Below, piece after piece: positions 1 to 8,198 of a DNA stretch of 64,000 bases. The position numbers and the translations under genes are program-made. The stretch comes from Halorientalis pallida (GTDB taxonomy: Archaea; Halobacteriota; Halobacteria; Halobacteriales; Haloarculaceae), in NCBI RefSeq assembly GCF_004118325.1, contig NZ_RDFA01000004.1, positions 372,001 through 436,000 of the forward strand, read 5' to 3'. A model generated the notes under the pieces. It made no database searches. It was given only the letters and a program-made list of their open reading frames with translations, and was not told the origin of the DNA. The stretch's first letter is position 1. Every line of letters starts with the position of its first letter.

Positions 1-2954
1 GTCGAGCGCTCGGGATCGGTGGCGTCGTTCAGGACGTACTGGCGGATGCCGTAACTCCCCTCGCGGCCGCCGATGGCGGTGCCGTGGGACCAGCCGAAGC
101 CCAGCGGCGAGGCCGGCGACAGTTCGTCGGTGTTCAGGGAACCGATCCCCAGCGTCGTGAACTCGATCAGGCGCGGCTCGAAGCCGAGATCGACCGACAG
201 CAGATCGTTGCTGCCGGACTCGGGCAACTGGAAGTATCCGATGGTGGGCTGGCGGCCCCCGGTGTCGACGGCGACGTAGGTGACCAGTTTGGACTCGACG
301 GAGCCGACTTTCGCCGGGCCGCTGTAGACCGTCTCGTATTCGAGGTCGATGCTGTCGCCGAGACTCGTCACTTCCGCGGTCGTCCGCCCGCGGATCTCGC
401 CTTCGTAGGCGTACAGGAGGTGGAGTGCGCGGTCGTCGAAGGCGGCCTGTGCCGTGCCACCTGGCCCCGAGGGTTCGACGGTGACGTTGCGAACCAGCTG
501 CCCCGGGTTCGCCCGGCCGACGACCTCGCCGTGGGAGAACCCGATGGGGAGGTCGGTCATCCGCCGGTTGTCGACCGTGCCGAGCGTGTTCGTCGCCGTG
601 AGCGTGACGTGGTCGGCGTCGACGGAGAGCGGGATCGACTGGGAGCCGGGAAACTCCGGTGTTCGGAAGTGGCCGATCTCGACCTCGCTCCCCTCGCCGA
701 AGGCGAAGGCCTGGTAGTGGACGACGTACTGGTCGCCCGCTCGGTCGCCGCGCAGACCCTCCACGTCGACGGTCATCTCGAACCCGTCGTCGGTGATTCC
801 CGTCACCTGGCCCGCCACGCGCTCCGGTGGCGCGTCGTTGTGGACGTCGAGTTCCAGGGCGTGGCCGTCCGAGGACGCGCCCATCGCCGCGTCGAGGTTC
901 CCCGCGTCGTCGGTCAGCGAGACGACGGTCTGAGGGATCGACCCGTCCGCGCCCCGCACCGCGCGGCCGTGGCTCCAGCCGTCCGAGCGGTCCGTCTCAC
1001 CGTCGTCGGGCGAGCGCACGTTCGTCGTCGCGGCGAAGGTGAGCAGATCGGGCTCGAACCCGAGGCCCGACACCGTCACCGGCCCCGATTCGGGTGGCGT
1101 GAGGAAGGTCCCGGTCTCGAACCGCGCGGCCGTCGAGGACGGCGGCACGGTCGGCGGCTTCGGCGGCGCACTCTTGCCACCGCTCCCACCCCCGCCACCG
1201 GACGGGTAGAGGTAGTAGCCCAGTCCGCCTAGCCCCGCCAGCGCGAGCAGGCCGCCGACGATGGGGACCGCCTCGTCCGGGATCTCGGGGACGAAACCGC
1301 CGGGGTCTTCCTCGTCGGTGGTCACCGTGGGCGTCTCCTCTCCACCTGGCGTCTCCTCCGCGCCGGGCGTCTCGTCGAACTCGCCGGGCTCGGTGGTCCG
1401 GGGGAATCGCTCCGTGATGGGCGTCTCAGTGCCTGGCTCCCGGACCGTGATCGTCCCGCACTCGGTGACCTCGGAGCCACCCTCGTTGGTGCCGCGCGCG
1501 AGGACGGTGTACTCGCCAGCCGAATCGTAGGCGACGGAAATCACGAAGTCGTCCTCGTCGGTTCGTTCGTAGCGCTCGTCGCCGTCCACGTCGAATTCGA
1601 CGGTCGTCGGGCCGTCTGATCCCGACGCGTCGACGGTCGTCGATTCGCCGATCGTAATCGTGGTGTCCTCGACGGTGCAGAACGTACTCGGCGGTGGCAG
1701 GCTGTCGCCGACGGACGCGTCGCGCGAGGTCACGTCCCGGGCCCCGTCGTCGTCGACGACCGTCACCGATGGGACGTAGTTGCCGGCCGCATCGTAGCTG
1801 TACTCGACCTGTGGCGAGGTCGTGGTGCGGTCGTCGACGTTGTCCCCGTCGAAGTCCCACTCGTAGGTCTCGATGATCCCGTCGGGGTCCGACGACCCAG
1901 AGGCGTCGAACGTGACCGACTCCCCGGCCCGCGGGTTCGAAGGCCGGACGTCGAGAACGGCGTCCGGCGACTGGTTGCTCGTGACCGTCACGGTCCCACA
2001 GAAGGCGGTGTCCGTGCGGTCGCCGTTCCTGACTCGAACCGACACCTCGTAGATGCCGGCTTCCTCGTAGACGTGACTCTGTCCCAGATTCTCCCGACCG
2101 GTGTACTCGTAGCTCCCGTCACCGTCAACGTCGAAATCGGCGACGGAAGCGTTCTCCGAGGCGGTCGCGTCGACGGTGAGCGACTCGCCGACCCGGACCG
2201 ATTCGCGCTCGACGGTACAGGCGGCGGAGGGCTCGCGGGTGCCGACGAAGAAGTCGACGGTCGTCGTGGCCGAGCCGCCGTGTTCGTCCTCGACGTAGAG
2301 GGTGACCGTCTTCGTGCCACGGCTGGTGTAGGTGTGGGTCACCTGCCGGTCGGTCTCCCCGCCCGCCTCGTAGCTGCCGTCGTCGTCGAAGTCGTACCGC
2401 CAGACGAAGATGTCGTCGCCGTCGGGATCGGTCGTCTCGCCAGGGTCGAAGGTCAGCTGTTCGCCCACGGCCGGACTCGACGGGAAGTAGGAGAGCCGCG
2501 GGTCCGGATCCTCGTTGGGGTCGATCGTCAGCGTCCCACAGGAGGCCGTGTCCGTCGCGCCCGAGGAGGCGTTCCTGACCTCGACGGCCGGTTCGTAGGT
2601 GCCGGCCTCGTCGTAGGTGAACGAAAAGTAGGCCCGGTCGAACGTGTCGGTATCGAGAGTTCCGTCGCCCTGCTTGTCCCAGCGGTACGTGTCGGCATCT
2701 TCGGACTCGTAGGCGGTGAGCGTGATCTCGGAGCCCGGCGGTGCTTCCGTGTCCGAGAGCGTACAGCTAGCGGTCGGCTGTGCAGTGGACTGGAGTGTCG
2801 CGTTCACCGCTCCCGTGTCCGCGACCGGCTGGACGGCGGCACCGCTCGCCACCCCGGCGGTCCCGACGCCCGCCAGCGCGAGCACAGCCAGTATCGCCAC
2901 CAGCGCGAGGCGGCGGGACGAGCGGTCGCCGGTCCTGAATCGGGATCCGTGCAT
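1..2954 (-). CDS. PKD-repeat surface protein with membrane anchor and C-terminal beta modules (3' end outside window)
   Basis: Reads leftward and runs off the left edge. Residues 1-38 are a signal peptide (RSSRR followed by a long Leu/Ala/Val core). Five PKD/Ig-like repeats follow at about 60-145, 148-238, 240-325, 327-415 and 422-505, with marks such as WRYDFDDDGSYE and YEWDFDGD. Repeats 1, 3 and 5 carry a Cys pair that could form a disulfide; repeats 2 and 4 do not. A Thr/Glu/Pro linker leads to one membrane segment near residue 565-585, then a Gly/Pro linker. After it come beta-rich modules (FEPDLLTFA, VVHYQAFAF, VEIGHFRTP) that also occur in the 3403-aa protein of the divergent operon. 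A cleaved signal plus a single anchor would put the PKD repeats outside and the later modules inside; this topology is inferred. PKD domains usually mediate surface adhesion or protein contacts. Confidence 0.85.
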   Translation of the reverse strand, partial: MHGSRFRTGDRSSRRLALVAILAVLALAGVGTAGVASGAAVQPVADTGAVNATLQSTAQPTASCTLSDTEAPPGSEITLTAYESEDADTYRWDKQGDGTLDTDTFDRAYFSFTYDEAGTYEPAVEVRNASSGATDTASCGTLTIDPNEDPDPRLSYFPSSPAVGEQLTFDPGETTDPDGDDIFVWRYDFDDDGSYEAGGETDRQVTHTYTSRGTKTVTLYVEDEHGGSATTTVDFFVGTREPSAACTVERESVRVGESLTVDATASENASVADFDVDGDGSYEYTGRENLGQSHVYEEAGIYEVSVRVRNGDRTDTAFCGTVTVTSNQSPDAVLDVRPSNPRAGESVTFDASGSSDPDGIIETYEWDFDGDNVDDRTTTSPQVEYSYDAAGNYVPSVTVVDDDGARDVTSRDASVGDSLPPPSTFCTVEDTTITIGESTTVDASGSDGPTTVEFDVDGDERYERTDEDDFVISVAYDSAGEYTVLARGTNEGGSEVTECGTITVREPGTETPITERFPRTTEPGEFDETPGAEETPGGEETPTVTTDEEDPGGFVPEIPDEAVPIVGGLLALAGLGGLGYYLYPSGGGGGSGGKSAPPKPPTVPPSSTAARFETGTFLTPPESGPVTVSGLGFEPDLLTFAATTNVRSPDDGETDRSDGWSHGRAVRGADGSIPQTVVSLTDDAGNLDAAMGASSDGHALELDVHNDAPPERVAGQVTGITDDGFEMTVDVEGLRGDRAGDQYVVHYQAFAFGEGSEVEIGHFRTPEFPGSQSIPLSVDADHVTLTATNTLGTVDNRRMTDLPIGFSHGEVVGRANPGQLVRNVTVEPSGPGGTAQAAFDDRALHLLYAYEGEIRGRTTAEVTSLGDSIDLEYETVYSGPAKVGSVESKLVTYVAVDTGGRQPTIGYFQLPESGSNDLLSVDLGFEPRLIEFTTLGIGSLNTDELSPASPLGFGWSHGTAIGGREGSYGIRQYVLNDATDPERS

Positions 2955-3236
2955 GTGTAGGGTGGCAGAAGCACACTGCGCTCCTGCGGACGGTCCGGCA
3001 GCGGTCGTCGTGTCCGTGGCCGGACCAGTCGATGAGTCAATGATCCCAGCCGTGACAGATAAATATTCACTGCATACGTCCGAGAACTGGCCCAGCGGCG
3101 GCCGGGTTTCGACCGGCCGCTCGACGGGGTTCTTTAAGTACACCTGTCTCCGGGGCCGGGCAACGCCGAGTCGGAAAACCACCGGACAGAAACGGGAAAC
3201 GACGACGTCTGCGCGGGAGAGTAAAATCACCTAGAG

Positions 3237-3260
3237 TCGGGATATTTATACACGTCCCGA
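3237..3260 (+). promoter_or_regulatory. TATA box nested in an inverted repeat, promoter of the giant-protein operon
   Basis: The TATA-like TATTTATA (3243-3250) lies inside the inverted repeat TCGGGA (3237-3242) / TCCCGA (3255-3260). It is the clearest promoter in the 435-bp gap between the divergent PKD gene and the operon. A dimeric regulator bound to the palindrome would cover the TATA box and block TBP/TFB, so it reads as a possible repressor operator; that role is inferred. Transcription would start near 3273. The rest of the 2955-3389 gap holds a second AT-rich stretch around 3058-3068 that could serve the leftward gene. Confidence 0.5.
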
Positions 3261-3272
3261 GATGGGGACGCT

Positions 3273-3350
3273 ATGACACGAGTTGCCAGGAGAAGGTGTG
3301 GCGCGGCGCGGCCGCCGCCGGCCTGTCACGTCGGCGAGGTGGCACGGTGA
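3273..3350 (+). other. possible leaderless 25-codon leader ORF
   Basis: An ATG falls exactly where the TATA box at 3243-3250 would place the transcription start, and opens an Arg/Ala/Pro-rich reading frame of 25 codons ending at TGA 3348-3350. It could be a leader peptide ahead of the giant-protein operon. Nothing in the peptide is recognisable and GC-rich DNA makes such ORFs by chance, so this is only a possibility. Confidence 0.2.
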
Positions 3351-3389
3351 CGCCGCCGCGACGGGAGCGGTCGCGGAGGGGGCACGTCG

Positions 3390-4256
3390 ATGGCTGACCC
3401 CGAACTGTTCGGTCAGTTCGCGGACGAGGAAGACGAGCAGGAGGACACGAACCAGGGCGGGATCCATCCCGTCAGTAAATCCGAGGCCAAAACATACGTC
3501 GAGGGATCGCAACTGGACTGGGACGACCTGGAAGACAAGGTCACCGGATACGAGAGTTGGCTCGGGAGTACGATGCGGTACGCCCTCTCGCTGTCGGGAC
3601 TGGACGCCATCGCCATCGAATTCTCGGTGTCGGGCGGGGGCGGCGCGATGATCGGCGGCGAAGCGGCCACCGGCGTCTCGGTCCTCTTCCCGCTCTGGTC
3701 CGAGTACGAACCGGATCCGGACGAGAAACACCCCATCGACGACGCGCCACACTGGTACCTGTTCACCAGCGTCGGCGTGGACGTCGGCGGAACCCTCGGT
3801 GGGAGCGTGGGCGTCGACGCCCAGGTCGTCTTCGCCGACCACTGGGGCGGCGCGGAACACATCTCGCGGAAGAGCTGGGGCGGCGGGGTCGTCTCCGTCG
3901 ACGTCGAGGGAACCGCAGCACTCGGTGCGGGTGCCCAGTTCGACGTGACGGCCTACTTCACCAGCGCGACGAACTTCGAGAAACCCGAGTTCGGGCTATT
4001 GACCTGGGACGTCCCGGACCGGGGCTGGCACGGCGCCGGCATCGGGGCCGGACTCGAGACAGGTGCCAAGATCGAACTCAGCGGCGGGATCACGATTACC
4101 TCCGCTTGCGAGAATATCATCGACTTCGGGAACCCCGCCGTCCGGAAGGCGATGCAACAGTCGGGCAACGACATCCCGGAACTGGATCACTACCGGCGAC
4201 CCGACACGGGGCCCGGCTTCATCCACTCGCTCATCGAGGGGTTGACGGGACTATGA
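3390..4256 (+). CDS. first gene of the giant-protein operon; 288-aa beta-rich protein of unknown function
   Basis: The start is supported by GGAGG at 3375-3379, 10 bp before ATG. There is no signal peptide or membrane segment. The N-terminus (1-60) is acidic and polar. From about 70 to 235 the sequence alternates small and hydrophobic residues with many Gly (GGGGAMIGGEAATGVSV, GVDVGGTLGGSVGVDAQVV, GIGAGLETGAKIELSGGI), typical of a sheet-rich or barrel-like fold. A short helical tail ends HSLIEGLTGL. I do not recognise a family. It lies 45 bp before the DUF6603-like gene on the same strand and is probably co-transcribed and functionally tied to it. The repeated Gly-rich strands resemble those in the next protein, so it may be a small relative or subunit of it; that is inference. 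Confidence 0.75.
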   Translation: MADPELFGQFADEEDEQEDTNQGGIHPVSKSEAKTYVEGSQLDWDDLEDKVTGYESWLGSTMRYALSLSGLDAIAIEFSVSGGGGAMIGGEAATGVSVLFPLWSEYEPDPDEKHPIDDAPHWYLFTSVGVDVGGTLGGSVGVDAQVVFADHWGGAEHISRKSWGGGVVSVDVEGTAALGAGAQFDVTAYFTSATNFEKPEFGLLTWDVPDRGWHGAGIGAGLETGAKIELSGGITITSACENIIDFGNPAVRKAMQQSGNDIPELDHYRRPDTGPGFIHSLIEGLTGL

Positions 4257-4301
4257 GAACTGATCGACAGTACCAGCGGCAGATTCGAGGGGGACGAGGC
4301 G

Positions 4302-7300
4302 GTGAGTAACGGCTCCGAGGGTGACGGCGCGGAGAAAAACTCCGAGGCCCAGGCCATCGTCGAGGTACTGAAAGTCGTCGAACCGGTCGTCAGCGCGACC
4401 AAGCGCGGGCCGATGGGGATGGCCATGCTGCTCGACAACATGGGTGTCAGCGAGGAGCTGATCGGGCAGGACGCCGCGAAGCTCTACGAGACCGTCGAGA
4501 GCGACGTGACGACCAACGGGGCCAAGATCGAGACGGCCATCACGAGCATCGTCGGGCAGCTCCAGTCGATCCCGGACATCGACGGCATCGAGGACCTGAA
4601 CGACGTGGACTGGGGGAAAGTCTACGAAGAACTCGATCCCCAGGACCTGCTGAAGAGTCTCAAGAGCATCGTCAGTTCCGTCAAGGCCATCTACGGGACT
4701 ATCGAGATGCTCCAGGAGATCGACATCCAGGACCCCGAGATGGCGACGCTGGGCGATCAGGTGTTCGACTACCTGCTCGTCAACTACCTGGAGACCCACT
4801 ACGGGGAGCTGTACGGCTTCCTGAAGACTTTCGGCGTCATCACCTCTCGGACGGGCGATCACGGGAAACCGGAGAACATCGACCTCGGGGCGGTCGTCGA
4901 GGCGGTCGAGGACCCCAACGAAATCCCCAAGGAGCTGTTCAACTGGGCGAAATCCAACGAGCCGTTCCTGGCGACGCTGTTGCTCCAGCGCTTGCTCCAG
5001 ACGTTCTGGGGCACGCACGTCCCGGCGAAGCTCTCGAAGGCCGGCGAGGACACGCTGGCCGGTGCGACGGGGAAGTCCAAAAGCGAGCTCGCGAACCTCC
5101 AGCCGGGCGATATGCAGGACACCGACGCGATGGACGGCTGGGGTCAGAAACTCCTGCTCCCGCTGTTCGGCGCGTCCTACGACGGCGGCCAGTTCGAAAC
5201 CGGCCTGAAACTCGTTCCCCTCCCACCGAAGGACGGCCAGTTCCTCCCCGGCGTGGCCGTGGTGACGTACGGCCAACTCGATTCGGGGATGTCCGGAACA
5301 CTGGGCGACGACTGGACGGCGTCCATCGAGGGGGACGGCCACCTCGCCAACCGCGGGGTCGCGATCAACCCCGGCGTCGACAGCGGGCTGAACTTCAGCT
5401 TCGTCAACACCGAGGGGAGCAGCGCGGGGACACCCGGCGGCGAGTCCGAGGATCAGCTGGTGTTCACCGCCGACCTCGAATACGTCGGGGGCAGCGAGAG
5501 CGCCCAGGCCTCGGCCAGCGGGTCGGGCAACCGGATGCGGAAGCCCATCGTGGGGACGGTGGTCGGGAAGATTAGCATGGACGGGCTGGCCGTGTCCTCG
5601 CGGTTCGAGTACGCCAACGACCAGTTCCAGTTCGTGGCGGAGTTCACGACGATCGGGATCATCTCCGTCGACCCGAAAGGGGGCTTCCTCGACAAGGTCA
5701 TCCCGAAACCCATCGCGTACGACTTCGAGGTGACGCTGGGCTGGTCCACGAAACAGGGCTTCTACCTCCAGAACGGTGGGACGCTGATGATCTCACTGGC
5801 CGACAACCTCCCGCTGGGCCCGCTCCAGATCAAGGAGACGTTCCTCGGGCTAGATCTGGGCGAACTCGGCGGCGGTAGTGGCGCGGGCGCGCCAGCCATC
5901 CCGACCGTATTCAGTTCCACGCCGAAACTCGACATCGGCTTCCTGACCGCGGAGGTCATGCGGACCGGGATCAAGGCCGACCTGTCGTTCCCGGGCGGGA
6001 CGGACGGGAATCTGGGCCCGGCCGATCTGGATCTCGGATTCAAACCGCCCCAAGGCCTGGCCCTGTCGGTCGACGCCGGCCCGGTCAGCGGCGGCGGGAT
6101 GCTCCGATTCTTCCCGGAGCAACACCGGTACTCCGGGGCGCTCCAGCTCTCGGTCGGCCCGCTCTCGCTGACGGCCATCGGCCTGCTGAAGACGAAACTG
6201 CCGGGCGGTGGCGACGGCTACTCGTTCCTCCTGTTGATCACCGCGGAGTTCCCGCCGGTTCAGCTGGGCTTCGGTTTCACGCTCAACGGCGTCGGCGGCC
6301 TGTTCGGCCTCCACCGCGGGATGAAGACCGACGTGCTGGGCAAGAAGGTCCGAACCGGCAACGTCGATTCCATCCTGTTCCCCGAGAACGTGATCGAGAA
6401 CGCCCAGCAGATCATCTCGGACCTGCGGGCGATCTTCCCGCCGAAGAAGGACGTCCACGTCGTTGGCCCGATGGTCAAGATGGGGTGGGGGTCGCCCACC
6501 CTGCTGACGATGGAGGTCGGCGTGATCCTCGAACTCCCGACGTTCGAGATCGCCATCGTCGGTGCCTTCCACCTGAACCTGCCCGACGAGGACGCGCCGC
6601 TGATCACGATCAATCTCGCGGTGCTGGGGGTGCTGGACCCGCCGGACCAGCGGCTGGCCGTCACGGCGAGTCTCTACGACTCCCGGATCGTCATGTGGAC
6701 CGTCTCCGGCGACATGGCGATGCGGCTCCGGTGGGGCGACGACGCGAAGTTCATGCTGTCGGTCGGGGGCTTCCACCCCCGGTACGAACCGCCGAAGGGC
6801 TTCCCGGAACTCGATCGGGTGAAGGCGAGTCTGGGCGCGCCGAGCGGCAATCCACGAATCGAGTTCAAGGGCTACCTCGCGACGACGCCCAACACCTTCC
6901 AGGTCGGCGCTGGGGTCTACCTCCACGCGGAGGCTGGCCCGGCGACGGTCGACGGCGCGCTGGCGTTCGACGCGCTGTTCGAGTTCGATCCGTTCGGGTT
7001 CGTCATCGACTTCCTGGCGAAGCTGAAGATCCAGATCAAGGGCCACGGCCTCAACATCGAGGTCGACGGGACGATGATGGGGCCCGGCCCGATGCGGATC
7101 AAAGGGACCGTCGAGATCGAGATTCTGTTCATCTCGGTCACCACGAAGGTGGACGTGAAACTGGGGTCGGGCGGCGAGACGGAGGAACTGCCGCGGGCCA
7201 AAGTGATGCCGAAGCTGACGACCGAACTCGGCAAGTCCGCGAACTGGGCGGCACAGGTCCCCGACAGCGCCGACTCGCTGGTCACGATCCGTGACGGACT

Positions 7301-8198
7301 GAAAGCTGACTCCGAGAGCGAGAGTGGCGGACAGAGTCAGGGGGAGGGTGACAGCGGGGGCGACAGCGCCGAGGTGCTGGCCCACCCGCTTGGCGGCATC
7401 GACGTGCGGCAGACGGTCGTCCCGTTGCAGTCCCGCATCGAGAAGTTCGGGAACATGGTGCCACGGGACTACGAGCAGTTCCGCATCGCGGACCTGCAGG
7501 TCGACGGCACGTCGCTGGCGACGGACGCGAAACGCGAGCGGTTCGCGCCCGCGAAGTACAAGAAAATGAAAGACAGCGAGAAGCTGAACAGCCCCTCGTT
7601 CGTCGAGCGCGAGGCCGGGCGCGCCGCCGGCAGCGACGCGTGTTACTTCGCCGGGGCCGACGAGGCGACGAGCGGTCGGGCGGCGGAACTCCGGCGGACG
7701 ACGAAACTGGAGTACGAAACGTCGGTCGTCGACGAACGAGAGGAGAAACACGCGGCACCGCTGTCGTCGCTGGGGCGGTTCGCGGACGTGCGCCCCGAGC
7801 GGGCCCGCTTCGGGATTCCGCTGGTCGAGGTGACGAAATTGCTGAACGAGACGGCGCTGGCCCGGAGCGACCTCCGGCAGGAGTTCACTACGCCCGAGGC
7901 CGACGTGTACGGTCTCCCGGGTGGCAAGGTCATCGGCGAGCGGGCCGACCGGACCCTGCCAGCGGGGACGGTCGAGGAGGTTCAGCCGGCGGAGACGGTC
8001 GGCGGTAGCGGTGGAGATGGCACCGTGGCGGGTGGCGGACGGGACGGCACGGTCTTCGACGGCGAGTCGGGTGTCGATGCCGTCGGCGGGAAAGCGATCG
8101 ACGAGCAGGTCGTCCTCGGCGAGAGCGCCGTGGCCGAACAGGGTGAACTGTTGCGTGAACAGGGAGCCGGCGTCATCAACATCGGAGGATCTCGATGA
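4302..8198 (+). CDS. DUF6603-like giant beta protein (1298 aa)
   Basis: Starts with GTG at 4302; no upstream in-frame start follows the TGA at 4254. No signal peptide. Residues 1-270 are mixed and partly helical. From about 280 to 960 there are long runs of alternating hydrophobic and polar strands. The stretch near 663-850 (GGLFGLHRGM, SILFPENVI, VVGPMVKMGWGSPTLLTMEV, VGGFHPRYEPP) matches what I recall of the DUF6603 family, known mostly from large bacterial proteins of unknown function. A Ser/Gly/Glu linker near 1005-1025 leads to a tail with HPLGGIDVRQTVVPLQSRI and RFAPAKYKKMKDSEKLNSPS, also recalled from bacterial relatives. The last 100 residues are low-complexity. Its stop overlaps the next start (ATGA, 8195-8198). 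Role unknown; the strand pattern would fit a lipid- or surface-binding groove, but that is speculation. Confidence 0.8.
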   Translation: MSNGSEGDGAEKNSEAQAIVEVLKVVEPVVSATKRGPMGMAMLLDNMGVSEELIGQDAAKLYETVESDVTTNGAKIETAITSIVGQLQSIPDIDGIEDLNDVDWGKVYEELDPQDLLKSLKSIVSSVKAIYGTIEMLQEIDIQDPEMATLGDQVFDYLLVNYLETHYGELYGFLKTFGVITSRTGDHGKPENIDLGAVVEAVEDPNEIPKELFNWAKSNEPFLATLLLQRLLQTFWGTHVPAKLSKAGEDTLAGATGKSKSELANLQPGDMQDTDAMDGWGQKLLLPLFGASYDGGQFETGLKLVPLPPKDGQFLPGVAVVTYGQLDSGMSGTLGDDWTASIEGDGHLANRGVAINPGVDSGLNFSFVNTEGSSAGTPGGESEDQLVFTADLEYVGGSESAQASASGSGNRMRKPIVGTVVGKISMDGLAVSSRFEYANDQFQFVAEFTTIGIISVDPKGGFLDKVIPKPIAYDFEVTLGWSTKQGFYLQNGGTLMISLADNLPLGPLQIKETFLGLDLGELGGGSGAGAPAIPTVFSSTPKLDIGFLTAEVMRTGIKADLSFPGGTDGNLGPADLDLGFKPPQGLALSVDAGPVSGGGMLRFFPEQHRYSGALQLSVGPLSLTAIGLLKTKLPGGGDGYSFLLLITAEFPPVQLGFGFTLNGVGGLFGLHRGMKTDVLGKKVRTGNVDSILFPENVIENAQQIISDLRAIFPPKKDVHVVGPMVKMGWGSPTLLTMEVGVILELPTFEIAIVGAFHLNLPDEDAPLITINLAVLGVLDPPDQRLAVTASLYDSRIVMWTVSGDMAMRLRWGDDAKFMLSVGGFHPRYEPPKGFPELDRVKASLGAPSGNPRIEFKGYLATTPNTFQVGAGVYLHAEAGPATVDGALAFDALFEFDPFGFVIDFLAKLKIQIKGHGLNIEVDGTMMGPGPMRIKGTVEIEILFISVTTKVDVKLGSGGETEELPRAKVMPKLTTELGKSANWAAQVPDSADSLVTIRDGLKADSESESGGQSQGEGDSGGDSAEVLAHPLGGIDVRQTVVPLQSRIEKFGNMVPRDYEQFRIADLQVDGTSLATDAKRERFAPAKYKKMKDSEKLNSPSFVEREAGRAAGSDACYFAGADEATSGRAAELRRTTKLEYETSVVDEREEKHAAPLSSLGRFADVRPERARFGIPLVEVTKLLNETALARSDLRQEFTTPEADVYGLPGGKVIGERADRTLPAGTVEEVQPAETVGGSGGDGTVAGGGRDGTVFDGESGVDAVGGKAIDEQVVLGESAVAEQGELLREQGAGVINIGGSR

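Noticed and set aside
84-1232. Long plus-strand reading frame (382 codons, Arg/Val/Gly-rich)
   Set aside because: Opposite-strand shadow of the PKD surface protein, which has a signal peptide and domain repeats. GC-rich haloarchaeal genes produce such frames routinely.
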